From: Blastomussa wellsi
Taxonomy: Eukaryota; Cnidaria; Anthozoa; Scleractinia; Plerogyridae
Length of the DNA: 64,000 nucleotides
Assembly: GCA_947652115.1 (NCBI GenBank)
Contig: OX393568.1
Location: 16,738,520 to 16,802,519, forward strand
Direction of reading: 5' to 3'
Positions 31,719-43,232 of the stretch are shown piece by piece; position 1 is the stretch's first letter; every line of letters starts with the position of its first letter. Both the position numbers and the translations under genes were made by a program. The notes below the pieces were generated by a model that had not been told where the DNA came from, did no database searches, and was given only the letters and a program-made list of their open reading frames with translations.

Positions 31719-31971
31719 CCGCTGCCGGATCATACAGCTGACATTCCGCCTGTTGATGTCAAAGTCGCCTTCATTCTACTATGGAGAGAAGAAAGTTTCC
31801 CGTCCAGTGGAGCGCCTTCGCATCATCTTCAGAAAGAAATACCAAGCCGGACAAGTCTAAAGTTGTGCACGCTGCACAATAAAAACAAACGGCTTCTTTA
31901 GAAGCCACCAAATGAAATAAAGCAATGACCAACATTTCGACTGCTAATAACCACATATTTTATTACAATTT

Positions 31972-32824
31972 CTAATTCATTTTTCTCTTTTTCTGTCCCT
32001 GGGTTCCGTCGTGTCCATCATCCCTTCTTCTCCTGCCCAGTCGTAAATTCTGTCGCGTTCCTACGATAATATACGCACTCAGTCAGAAAATAAGCACTCA
32101 CGAAAGACATTATTCAGTCAGTACATGAAGTACGCGGAAAAAAGTCGTTATTAAAGGAAAATCGAAAGAGATTCTATGTATGTGATTTGAGTTAATATTT
32201 ACCTTGGATATCTCTGATTGTGGGTTGTTCGCATATAAAGCGAAGAGTTAACAGCACCATTCTGTCCCTGGAAAGGTGACATATCACACCATTAACATAC
32301 TGTTGAATGGCTTTAAACGGCCCTTTAAACCAACTGAAGAAACTTCAGCCTTAAGAGAGAGAAATCACTACTCACCATCGATCGAGATAATTCGCCGGTG
32401 GGATTGCCTGAAAATCAGTGCAAAAAATAAATGGTCGGTTTAAGGGCTTTGCTCCGTAGCATAAGCGAGTGATCTTAATTCACAAGTTCCGCAAAGGTGA
32501 CAACTTTCTGTATCTAAAATGAAACTGAACTTTCAGTAATCCTGACATTTTTTCAGTCTTGTTTACCTCTCTTTCAGTTAAATATATCAACGTTCGTTGC
32601 CCAATATGATGTAGGAATTTACTTACTTCGTCTAGCACCCGAAGGTGGCCCTCGAGGTACGCCTGTAATTCTTCTAATAAATCGAAGACATCACTGTCAT
32701 TGAATGTAAGCTGAAATGAAAGTTTGAAAACCTTTAAAAGATGAATTTCCGGATCGGGTCTTAGCACTACAAATATGGCACTAAAAAAATTTCTTACCGA
32801 TCGCGATCTCCGTTCTTCAGCCAT
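31972..32824 (-). CDS. Five-exon gene for a 98-residue protein, unknown family
   Basis: Exons (minus): 32798-32824, 32627-32710, 32376-32407, 32203-32267, 31972-32060. Every intron is GT-AG and the sum is 297 nt, exactly 99 codons including the TAG. The product starts MAEERRSRS and has an acidic helix (DSDVFDLLEELQAYLEGH) and a hydrophobic stretch (RMVLLTLRFICEQPTIRD). It ends with a basic Arg/Lys tail (LGRRRRDDG, QKKRKMN). Exon sizes are tiny (27-89 nt). The gene converges with the chromodomain gene, 112-254 bp apart depending on the latter's end. Found by following splice sites. I do not recognise the family, and I infer a genuine gene because frame and all eight splice sites agree. Confidence 0.65.
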
Positions 32825-32928
32825 AATTCTGGCTGAATTGCGGGCACTGGAATCTAGCGGCGACCGTAGACTTTTTGAAAGCGGTAATTCAACAGGAAGT
32901 TTGCGTGCGTCTTCGACTCATGGCCATC

Positions 32929-32992
32929 ATGGCGACTATCGTGAAAAATGTGTCGATTTCGGAGTTTCAAGGCTGTTTACTGGGTTTAAAAG
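32929..32992 (+). CDS. Candidate first exon, divergent to the 98-residue gene
   Basis: ATG at 32929, 21 codons (MATIVKNVSISEF, GCLLGLK), then AAAAG followed by GTAAGA at 32993. It starts 105 bp from the ATG of the divergent five-exon gene, so a bidirectional promoter is plausible. No following exon was recognised up to 33600. Confidence 0.3.
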
Positions 32993-32999
32993 GTAAGAC

Positions 33000-33615
33000 T
33001 TCTACTAAATAATGATATTTCGCATTTTTGCCCTACTGTATGGTCTGTTTCTGTGTTTAAGTCGATTGTTTTTAAATAGTTGGCATCAATTTAGAGAAAA
33101 AGCCAGTTGATTCATTCCAATAAATTCAACAAACTGAAAAATATTCAACCCTACTGGGGTATGGTAGGTTTATTAAACTCAGATCCACAAAGCCTTTATA
33201 AAGTGAACTGGTTAAATGGTATATGATAGTTCATGATAGTCATTGATAGGGAGGAGCTATGTGTTGACCAAACAAGAGCATGATTTCCAGCTATCATCAA
33301 ATATCATCCCCATTTGACCAGGGCAGTAGAAATAAAATATCGCAACATTTGACTGTTAATAATACTTTATTTATGGTACATATTTTATGGATACAGGAAT
33401 AAAAATGTTGACAAATAAATATAAATGGTTCCTTTGGACAATATTTTATCTATTTAATGTGACATATTTAATGGCTATAAAAATTTTCAAATATAAGTGG
33501 TTCCTTTTGATAATATTTTATCTGTTTAATGTGATAGATTTTTATGGATCTAAAAATGTTCTAACATAAATTTATATTACTCGACTTCAAGCAGATAATC
33601 AGTGTCAGTTCACTT
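33000..33615. other. AT-rich stretch without gene
   Basis: Contains a loose duplication: AAATATAAxTGGTTCCTTT and ATATTTTATCTxTTTAATGTGA recur at about 33418-33465 and 33490-33535. No coding signal. Confidence 0.4.
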
Positions 33616-35447
33616 TCAGTCTCCCCTTGGAACAGCAATATCCAAAATTTTTGATAAGAGTTCTGGCTTTCGGGGTTTTCTTGGTAGTTCTGGTTGATGG
33701 CCCACAATTTCAGTGAGAAGAAGTACAAGTTCTGCAATCTTCAGCTTTTTGAGCTCTGCTGCTGATTGATTCAGTACCGTTTTTACATTTTCAGTGTGCT
33801 TCTCAGTTTCTTGAGGTGCAGGTGGTTTGTCCACTGAAATTCTGGGATATTTTCGTGCAACATCTTGTTTACCACCTTGACACCAGAAGGCATGATCTTT
33901 TTTCATATACTTTCGTGGCTGCCTTTCGTAATCATGAAGTGTTTCTTGTCGCTTTTCTACAAGAAGGAGGCTGCTGCAGGCATCCCACCTGTTTATCTTT
34001 CTGTGAAAGTAGCGCCGGAAGTCGTCATTCTTTTTTTCTACACCTGGTGAGTACAATAATAATAATAATAATTATTATACATTGAAGTCTGAATCTCTAT
34101 TCCGTGAGCTTGGCTAGTGGGAAATTGAAAATTTATAGAAAATAAAGATACTTAAAACATGAAAAATTCAGCGTAAAAAGCAGGGCGAGAATTTCAAGAG
34201 TAACTAAAAGAACAGAAGACGACCAAACCCAAATCCAGAATAATCAAGGTCTCGTTAAGCATTACCAGCCTCAGCCTTCAGCTTCGTCTGATAACACTTA
34301 CCTTGCCCTTGATAGTTCTGGATATCACTAAAAACCTCATCCAATAATTGTTTATAATCACCCTTTTCAGAGGCCATTAAAAAAGACAGAATCCCTTGAC
34401 CGCTGAATTGCTTCAATGACCCATGCATCTTGATCATTGTAGGAACATGAAATACCAAGGCATGCATGTATGGGGTTATGATGGTTTCATGTAGGTATCC
34501 CGCTCCACTTCCAGACATCTGTACCATCAGTTTTGCCCAGTCTTTTGCCTGCAAGGAAAATCATAATTTTATTTATATTACCTTAGTACATGAAATTTTA
34601 GCGACACTTAAATTTAGCGAAATTAGCGATTTTTTTGAAAATCGCTAAATTAAAATTTGCCAAATTTAAGTGTCGCTAAATACGGAATTTTCAAAATCAC
34701 TAAATTAACATGTCGCTAAAATTTCATGTAATAAGGTATATTTCAAACAAAAACATATAACAAACATTGACACTTCAGGTGTTTTGTTGCTAAAAAGTAA
34801 TATTTGGTTCCCACCTTTTCTTGAAGATCTTCAATATCCTGATCAGTGGGTTGTACTTTGTTCACCATATCAAGTACCTCGCTGAAACCCTATAAAAACA
34901 AAAGTAATAAGGTGAGTATTTGTGTAGAATTTTATGTGCTAGCTAAGATCACTTCAGTTCACTGTAAAATTCTTGCTTGCATTATGTTAAACTTACGTTC
35001 CACAGTTTTTGAATAGTTGGGGCTCTTTCCGGTGGAAGAATCTTGTCAAATTTCTCTGGGAGCTTCTTCAGAAGAATTCGCCACCTTTATCCAAGTTTCT
35101 GCCTTTTTTCTTTTCCTTCTTTTACCATCTGTGATGGCTTGCATTTTTTGCCTGAATCGCCAGATAGTTTTGGAAACTACCTTGCCAACACGTTCGCTGG
35201 AAGACTCCGTCAGTTCGTAGCCAAGAGGCAAGATACTCTGTTGTAGTAGATCAAACACTGTCCTCGGACGGCCGTAAACCTCTCGCCATTTCAAAATAGC
35301 ATCGCCGTTTATTTGAAAGCAGAACATCGGACTGTCTTCGTTAACAAGAGGCGCGGCTATGTGAATAACAAGTGGACTGATCGGGTTTTCAAAGAGCTCT
35401 GAAAAGAGCTCCCGATCACTGACGTTTTCCATGTTTTCCTTGTTCAT
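33616..35447 (-). pseudogene. Multi-exon transposon-associated gene, unknown family
   Basis: Exons on the minus strand: about 34997-35447 (ATG 35447), 34815-34889, 34302-34548 and 33616-34043, all with GT-AG introns. The third contains PYMHALVFHVPTMIKMHGSL and FSGQG, and the last contains VEKKNDDFRRYF and RWDACSSLLLVEKRQ. I associate this pattern with large repeated predicted genes in cnidarians, amphioxus and sponges, with no known function. In exon 1 the frame that fits the following exon begins after a one-base shift near 35085, so this copy is probably broken. The GQG at the end of exon 3 (NYQGQG) repeats FSGQG upstream, suggesting a small internal duplication that shifted the donor. Confidence 0.5.
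34576..34740. mobile_element. MITE in intron
   Basis: The ends TATTACCTTAGTACATG and, reversed, TATACCTTATTACATG are followed on both sides by AAATTTTAGCGACA. The interior has further nested inverted repeats of TTTAGCGA. It lies wholly inside the intron between 34548 and 34815. Non-coding foldback element of about 165 bp. Confidence 0.7.
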
Positions 35448-36083
35448 CTTCACTGACAGTTCGAATAAATCAGATGGTGCGTTGTGTTCAGTTTTAAAAT
35501 TCGCGGCAATTGTGAATTTTACAGCTGAGTGGTTTTTTTTGAATGGCTATTATCTCAGTCTTGGTAACCATTGTTTTTCACTCCTAAACCAAGAACAATA
35601 GCTCGCTTAAGTACGAAGCGCCATTTTCGAACGCAACTCCAACCAGCAGTTTTCAAACTCAAAACAATAGTGGATTTTGCCAATAAATTGCCAATGTTAA
35701 AACGGCTTTAGTTTAACAAAAGTGGTATCTTACATTTGCCGTGGGAAGGTTTTCTGGAAACAGTGCATTTTTTTCTTAAAATCACTTTCGAAAACGGTCT
35801 CCATACTAAAATACCCTGTTTTTACCGTATTTTCAAGTTCAAAACAATATTCCTTCCACTGGCTTAATGCTCCTTATTTTAGGCTTAAATTATAGGTACA
35901 TCATACTTCTTCAAAAAGCCGTTGGAAGGTTGGAAGGTATTGTCTTTTATGAAGCATTAAAGCAAGTTTTATTAACGCTACTTGGCCAATTCGAGCCCTT
36001 TCTTCTCTTATTGTGAGCGCTCTCGCATTCAAATTTGCCGCGTAGCGGATTATGAATAATTAATGATGTCCACGCATTCTGCC
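35448..36083. other. Intergenic, no gene seen
   Basis: Promoter side of the gene to the left and 3' side of the hAT gene to the right. AACAATAG-type motifs recur (35590, 35664, 35841). No coding frame. Confidence 0.4.
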
Positions 36084-39000
36084 CTATGCACTTATATCAC
36101 CTGAGCTGGCAACCACTGGTGTGCTGACAAACTTTGGAGGACACTTTCGCCGTGGTTTTGCAGCTAACCAAGCTCTAACAGAAGCATCAATCACTTCTTC
36201 AAATTCCTTACTTCCCACTTTTGGACCATTAATGAGAATGTGTAGTAGGGCGTTGAGCATGTCATTCTTCATCCTACTTCGAAGCCTTGTCTTCATCAGT
36301 TTTAAAGAACTGGCACCCCTTTCTGGCCATCCATTTGAGACTGGAAGAGAAATCACTGCCTCTGCCACCTTTGCAACCAGTGGAAGATTAAATGGAACCA
36401 GGTCCTTCATGAACATTAGCTTCTGGAGGCACCAGTCAGTTGAAGTGACTGTAGGTTTGCTCCCACCAGGGGGCTTTCTTACTTCCTCAGGCAGCTCATT
36501 CTTCCATTTTGCCAAGTCGTACTTGAATACCTGCCACTCATCCATCAGCTGCCTTTTGTCGCTGTCTTCATCAAAGAACTGCTCAGCCAAGAGTTTCACT
36601 GATACACTGCCATAATCCCTAAATCCCGGCTGGCCCCTTTCTGGAACTAGTGCAGGGTCGAATATGCTGAAAGCAGACAGGAGAGGAAGGGTGGGAAATC
36701 TGCTGTTTAAGCGTTTTTTCAGTGAATTGACATATTTCACCAGGAAATTGCTGAGAAACAGCTCATCTCCATCAGAGGCAATGAGATCAGCTTGTTCCAG
36801 TCTGCCTCCAGGTGATAGATCTCTAAGAAACTCGGTGACTGGAACTCCCGTCTGGACAATCTTGTCAAGATGGTCAATACACTTCTGAATTGCTGGCTTT
36901 ATATGGGAGAAGGAAATCTTTCCTTCTTGGAAGGTGCAGCTGAGTTTGTTGAGAACAGGAAGAACGTGATGCATGACTGTTACCACCCCAATGAATTTCA
37001 CTTTGTACATTTTTCCAAGAAGACCTGATGCTTGGGCATCTTTCTGGTCAAGTTGCCTTAGTGTAAGCATGAGGGGTATGTAATCCTTATGTACACCCTC
37101 TACAGCCTTGCCCAGAGAGAGCCACCTTGTGCGAGTAGCTTTAGCAAGTCGACGGACACACTTATCTTTAGCCTCTTTAGAAGGCTCTTGCAGCTTTTTC
37201 ACAGAAAGTTGGGTCTTTAGATATGCTGCAAGTCGTTTGGGGGAATTTTCAAAAAATTTCCAGGCCTGGAAAAGCCATCTCTCAACTTCTTGCATGTATG
37301 CGATCTCATCATTAGTGTCACAGCAAGCAAGTGACAGTTTATGGCAGATGCAGTGAATGCTGACAAGGTGTTTGTTTAACTCTTTGAGTCTGGTAGCTAC
37401 CCCACTGGTTTTTCCGGTCATCACTGATGCTCCATCCGTGCAAAGGCCATTGAGCTTTCCAACTGATAAGTTACACTGATTTAACTCCTTTACAAGAGTG
37501 CTTGTTATGGTTTCTGCATTTGCAGAATCAGATTCAACAAGGAGATCATTAGCACTAAGAAACTTAATCTCTGTGCCACCAGAAGTGCTGTTCCAAAACT
37601 GCACGAATGTGATTAATTGCTCAGTAACAGCAATGTCTGTTACTTCGTCAATTAGAAGGCCATAAGACCCTGCTTTTTTTATTTCTTCTATAATCATGTT
37701 CTTGACCACATTTCCACTTGTCAGGAACATTTCTCTCACTGCAGCAGGAGATTTGTGGTTAAAATGCTGCATTTTGTCTAGACCAACAGCACGGAACAGA
37801 TTTAGCAAAGAGAAAAACTTAACATTGGCAACTGCCTCCTTTGCTAACCAGTACAAGGCTGCAAAAGGATTGTACAATACATCATTGCGAACTGCTTTCT
37901 TTTCTTCATACTGTTGATGAAACATTGACACCCTCTGATTCATTTCAGCTTCCACAGCAGCTTCATGCATTTTGGTTAAAGAATGTTCTCTGATGGCCTC
38001 TTTCCTGTATCTTGTGCTGGGTGTAGTGCTGAATACTGCAGCATTGTTTTGAGTGTTCAAAGTTTTATGTTTGCAGCAAAGAAAACAAAACATGCCTTGG
38101 CTTTCTGAGAAAAGAAGCCACCAAATGCCTGTGGTGTTATCATAGGCTAGTTCTCTTTCTTCAACCCAGCTGTGATGAAATCGTCTCTTCTTCAGCTTCT
38201 TCTGCCTGGCCTCTTCTTCTTCTGAGAAATCTTTGCAGCTTTTGTGTTTGCACTCATAGTAGTTGTGCAGGTTAGCAAGTCCACATCTCTCCATTTCTAA
38301 TAACATAATGTCATCTGCTATTGCTTTAGAAACATTTGTCCCACGAGTTTTTTCTACTCGCTGTGACGTATCTGAGACTGCTTCATTAGAAGACTGTGTT
38401 TCTGCCTCTCCAGTAGCCTCTTGTACTGAAGGCACTGTTGAATTGTCTGCCAAAGAAGTGTTCAATATAACAAGGGATAAGCCTCACCTTACCAAGTTAT
38501 TGTAAGTGTAAAACAGCGAGATCATGTAATGCATAATGTACATATTGTAAGTAATGTAAGAAGTGAAACGTTTTGTAAAAAAATAAAACAAATTACAAAA
38601 AAAAAAAATACGCCTTACCTTGTCGCATGTGCTGAGTTCATTTTTTTGCAGGTTTCCATTGCAGAATTACATTTACCTTTTTGTAGTAATTTTTTATGTC
38701 GTTTGTTGTATAAGTTTTGGAAGAGTCATAAAAACTGTATGTGTACACAAGGCTTCATATCTTCAGTCAAAAACCCAGTTAAAAAAACCATATCGAGAAA
38801 ATTAAGCGCTTGAAACAGTACAAAGAACCTTAATGTTAACCTTTTTAAAATGTTCCTCGGACAACATCTACGCCGCGCACTCTCACGCAATGTTTGTTTT
38901 ATTTTTAACTGTTAGTAATTCCGTGCGCTTGAAAGCCCTCAAGGTTGTCACAATAAGCAAAGAAGAGCCAGTCTTTGATTAGTTATATTTGTATGCATCC

Positions 39001-39284
39001 TCGGAGACACAAGGGCGTGATAGTCAGGGCGAAAAGAAGTAAACAAAGCGGCGAAATCGGTGGCGAACGAAGGGCGATTTTGATGATTTGTTTATATTGA
39101 AAGGTCGTCGCGGTTCACTGACTCTTTAGACTTGCAAATATACTTTATTTATATCCACCAGTGCAAGTTTATTATGTTGAAGAAATGACTTGTGAAGTAT
39201 TAAGAACTCACCTTTTGACTTCTTTGAAACGACAAAAAAATTGTCAAGGACGCCTTGAGAAGATCTTTTATTCGTCGCGGCCAT
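36084..39284 (-). CDS. hAT-superfamily transposase-like protein, two exons, intact
   Basis: Exon 1 is 39212-39284 (ATG 39284, MAATNKRSSQG, LDNFF), with a GTGAGT donor. Exon 2 is 36084-38446, after GGCAG. The join keeps phase and gives 2436 nt, 811 residues. A Cys/His zinc finger of BED/TTF type lies at about 145-186 (FCFLCC ... H). A DUF4371-like RNase H region follows (GLLIDEVTDIA, about 292; LCTDGASVMTG; HCICHKLSLACC), and a hAT-type C-terminal dimerisation block (WPERGASSLKLMKTRLRSR). The closest family I know is the KIAA1586/ZNF862-like hAT group. No terminal repeats were recognised, so it may be a live transposase without visible ends or a domesticated gene. Confidence 0.85.
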
Positions 39285-39654
39285 TTTAAAACCATGTGCT
39301 TTTCAGTCGTGTGAAATGTCACGTGCAAATGTTATGCAACAGCTGACAAGAGGGGGTCCTGGTATCTACTTTGATATCGTAAGCGATGCGTTTCGCAAAG
39401 ACACGCGATGCGATCAAACTTTGAAATTTATTACTTTGCTTGACAAAACACTCGTTAATCCGGACACAGAAATATTAGTTTACATGTAAAAAGGATTGTA
39501 ATTCGGAGATGCAATTCCTGGTTAACTAGCTTATGCTAGCAAAGCGGGAGAACTGTGGAAAGATGTTTCGGTTAGTCTGAGTTTTTTTATTGTTCTTTTA
39601 TTTATCCACTCATGACCTCATTTTTCTGAAGGCGGGTACTGTACTCAGAGTAGA
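39285..39654. other. Upstream region of hAT gene, no coding signal
   Basis: Between the hAT start and the next polymerase fragment. It holds a CpG-containing patch and no open frame. Confidence 0.4.
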
Positions 39655-39679
39655 CGGGTGCCGGTACCCGGGTCCCGGC

Positions 39680-40604
39680 TTCTAATAAAACCCCTGGACA
39701 TTGAATTCAAGGACTCTATGTGTTTTCTTCAGATGCCGCTTTCTGCCTTCCCAAAATCATTTGGACTGACGGAACAGAAAAAAGGGTTTTTCCCTCATTT
39801 CTTCAATATTCCAGACAACCAATCGTACGTGGGTCCCATTCCGGCACGCGATTATTACGACCCGGGAGGTATGAAACCAGAAAGAAAAACAGAATTTGAC
39901 GAATGGCACAAAAAAATGAAAGAGGAGAATCACCTGTTTGATTTCCAGGCGGAACTGTTGGCCTATTGCCAATCGGATGTGAAATTGTTACACGACGGAT
40001 GTAAGGTGTTTCGACAACAATTCAAACAAGTGGCTGGATTTGATCCCATGGAAAAATGTTTGACCATTGCCTTGGCTTGCAACCTGTACTATCGCACAAC
40101 ATGCATGCCCAATAACTGTTTGGCTTCGGAACCAGTGCGAGGTTGGCACGGAAAAGGAAAACCTCACTCCCAGGCTTCCATCGAATGGTTACATTACTTG
40201 AACCGCAATGCTACATCGACAGACCGTGTGACGCATGCCAGAAACGGTGGAGAACACGTGATCCGTGTGGGTAACAGACGAGTGCACGTAGACGGGTACG
40301 CGGCGTCCACCAATACCGTGTACGAATTCTAAGGTTGCTTCTATCACGGTTGCCCCACTTGTTTTCCAAACCGATACCAGAAACACACCAAACTGGATGA
40401 ACGTACCATGCACGACGTGCACGAACCCACGCAACGTCGAGCCGATCAGATCCGACACGCAGGTTACAATCTGATGGGAATGTCAATGGAACAATCTCAA
40501 AAAACGAGACACGGACATTCAAACCTACCTGAAATCTTTAAACTTGACGGAACGACTAGAACCCAGAGATGCCTTTTTCGGGGGTAGAACCAATACACCT
40601 TATT
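39680..40604 (+). pseudogene. polB: Polinton/adintovirus-type DNA polymerase B, middle fragment
   Basis: The open frame to 40332 covers the end of the exonuclease domain (LLAYCQSDVKLLHDGC, the YxxxD ExoIII motif) and the region before the polymerase palm. It is broken by an in-frame TAA at 40330-40332 and by a frame change near 40500, and the match ends near 40604 (FFGGRTN). The catalytic palm (DTD) is not in the window. This fragment and the N-terminal one at 29465 lie in the same strand and order but lack the piece between them. An insertion with deletion would explain it. Confidence 0.72.
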
Positions 40605-40743
40605 CCAAAATGGCGGCTGCCTCAGACGATCTGGGTCGAGTAGCACGAGAGCGAGGCATCGAGGGCCAGAACTAAGATGTTGTGCAGTTTCTTCGAAGAC
40701 TTTTTGTACAGGTTGCGTGGTCTAGCGATTAGGAAGACAAAAT

Positions 40744-42755
40744 ATGGCAAATGCCTTGCCTGGACCTTTTTTACTAACCGAGGAAGACATTCCAGGAAGT
40801 TCTCTTTTTGGTAGAAAACCGTCGACGCTGAAAAATTCTGAGTTAAGATTCTGGTTGAGATGTAGCGGAGACTCTTGCAAAGGAAGAGCACAGCTCGTAA
40901 AAAGGTAAGACTAATTCTTTCATCAGAGGTGATCGCTGTGTTCGTTATATACAGAATGAGGATTTTGATTTTTGTTTCCAGGGTGGAGGAATATGTAAGC
41001 AGAAAGTTGGATCAAAATATCGTTGATCCAGATCCTGAAAGGATATACACGAAACGAAAGCTTCATCGTATGAACTCAACTTCAGAAAAATCAGTGGGCG
41101 ACAGTACTATGGCAAGCTCGTCAACACCATCACCTGTGTCACAATGGTGACCTCTTTTTACAAGGGCAGAGATGGACAGACATATTGGAATGTCTGGGAA
41201 GCATATTGGTGGCGATAAACATGCACATCATTCTGTTCCCACAGGTTTTAAGAAGGCAAAAACATACCTTGAAGATGAATACTTACATGATATTCAAACG
41301 AACTACGATCAGCAGTACTTTTACTATCGTGCCAAATGTTTTCACAGTTTTAAAAGGAAGGAAAGCCCCCACAATTTGATGATTGCTTTATGTATAATTT
41401 CTGGGGAAGTGGTTTTTGCAAATTGTGGTCCATCGTGTGGTGCCGGAAAATCCGGATTTTGTAATCACGTTTTAGCTTTGATGCTGAAGATTTGTAAATA
41501 CACTCTTTATAACTGTAAAAATGTCACAGAACTACAACATGAGGCAGATGAAAACTGTTCAACAGCATGCACCTCAACCTTGCAGAGATGGCATCAACCC
41601 CGGGTTGAAGGTATTTCATCTTACCCCATTATGGAAGTTTCCATTTCCAAGACACAACTAGAGGGTGAACGCAAAAGTTGTGGGATTACGTGTCACCTTT
41701 ATGAAGCAAGGAAAGTTGACAGGAAATCAAAACTAAGTGATTTTGTAGAAACTGTAAAAAACATTGATCCAACTCTAGGGTTGATACAAACTTGTGAACT
41801 AAACACTAGTGCCCATGTTGACACAAGGTTTGGGGAAAGTCCTGCAGGTGCATTTGGATCTTACCAGCTTGCATTTCAGGAGTCAAACTTTAAAGTTACA
41901 AGTAATGTAGCTCCAATACAACAAGGGTCTAGAGTATCAAATTCCAAACCTAGTTATCCTTCTCTGCCATTGGATGATTTAAACGATGACTTTGTGCTGG
42001 ATCTGCCTGATGATCTGGATGCCATTGAAACTAAACTCTTGAATGAACTTAGGGTAAATAGCCTTGGTGCAAACAAGATCGAAGAAAACACCAGGGATCA
42101 GCACAATTGCAATGCTTGGGTTGAAGAACGTAGGTATCGATTTACAGCATCAAATTTTGGAAAGGTGTCCAGAAGAAAAAGAAACCATGACAAATTTTGT
42201 AATGACATGCTGGATGCAAAACCATTCAGATCAGCAAGTACTGATCACGGTATTAAATATGAACCTGTGGCATTACGAGAGTATGAAAAATACATGCACA
42301 AGATAGGTCATCCTATAAAAGTGGAAAGATCTGGGTTCTTTGTATCACCAAAACTGTTTTTCCTTGGATGTTCTCCAGATGGGAAAGTTGTTGATATTGC
42401 ATGTTCTGAAGATCAGTTTGGTCTCGCTGAAGTTAAATGCCCAAGCTCAAAATTCAGTGTTTCTCCAGTAGAAGCCTGTAGTGACCCTAACTTTTATCTA
42501 GAAATTAAAGATGGGATACCTAGACTAAAAAAGAGCCATATTTATTATGATCAAGTCCAGGGTCAAATGGCACTCACTGGTGCAAAATGGTGTGACTTTG
42601 TGGTGTACACAAGCCGTGGACTCAGCGTTGAGAGGATCAATTTTGATGAGGAGCATTGGAAGAAAGTGCGAGCAATATTACAAAGAAACTATTTTCGTTA
42701 CTTTTTACCAGCTGCAGCAAAAAAGAAATATGGTATGTCTCAAATGGCTCCATAA
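40744..42755 (+). pseudogene. YqaJ-type exonuclease protein of an ISL2EU-like transposon
   Basis: Exon 1 is 40744-40904 (MANALPGPFLLTEED, a SAP-like basic region with FWLRCSGDSCKG), donor GTAAGA. Exon 2 is 40982-42755, in phase. It has a SWIM-type zinc finger (CGPSCGAGKSGFCNH) and a C-terminal YqaJ/lambda-exonuclease domain with PD-(D/E)xK residues (GCSPDG ... LAEVKCP). ISL2EU elements carry such a nuclease next to their transposase. One in-frame TGA at 41148-41150 interrupts exon 2. An ATG at 41172 restarts a 527-residue frame that keeps both main domains. The TGA may be inactivating or may leave a shortened protein. Confidence 0.75.
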
Positions 42756-43232
42756 CTATGTCTTATATTTATATTAATATGATAGCTGATTCTCCTTCCA
42801 ACATAGTTTTGTGTTCATTCAAAATCTAGAGAAAAGAGATTAAAGTTTTCTCAAATGCAAATATATAATGCATTCAATTATCTATACATCTAAACCTGCA
42901 AAAGATTAAAATGGAAGCAGTCTAATTTCCCAAGAACCATACAGAGCTACTGTAATGCTTCCACGAATTTCTAGAAAAAATAAAGATCCAATACAACTCA
43001 GGGCATGGATTCAAGCATTTTGAGTGGATTTTGGTTGCCACCAGGGCTTATTTCACAAACTTCAAGGAGTTTCCTAAGAAACACTCAACCTGTCTCTTCA
43101 CAACCTACAAAAAGATTGATACTTCTGGTCTACATTTTTCCGCTAAAAGGAGAGGGTTGTCCTCTTGATTCTTTGACTAAACCAAAGGCATTTATAATAA
43201 ACTTAAATTGTGCCTTTAGTGCCAACTGAATA
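42756..43232. other. Region between convergent ISL2EU genes
   Basis: The 3' ends of the YqaJ and transposase genes face each other. No further frame of interest. AATAAA-like signals are present near 42980. Confidence 0.4.

Noticed and set aside
36000..39660. Terminal repeats for the hAT gene
   Set aside because: No pair of matching ends with 8-bp duplications was found by eye.
40610..40675. 21-codon frame starting AAAATGGCGGCTGCC
   Set aside because: Good start context but it ends quickly with no splice donor. It may only be leftover promoter-proximal sequence.
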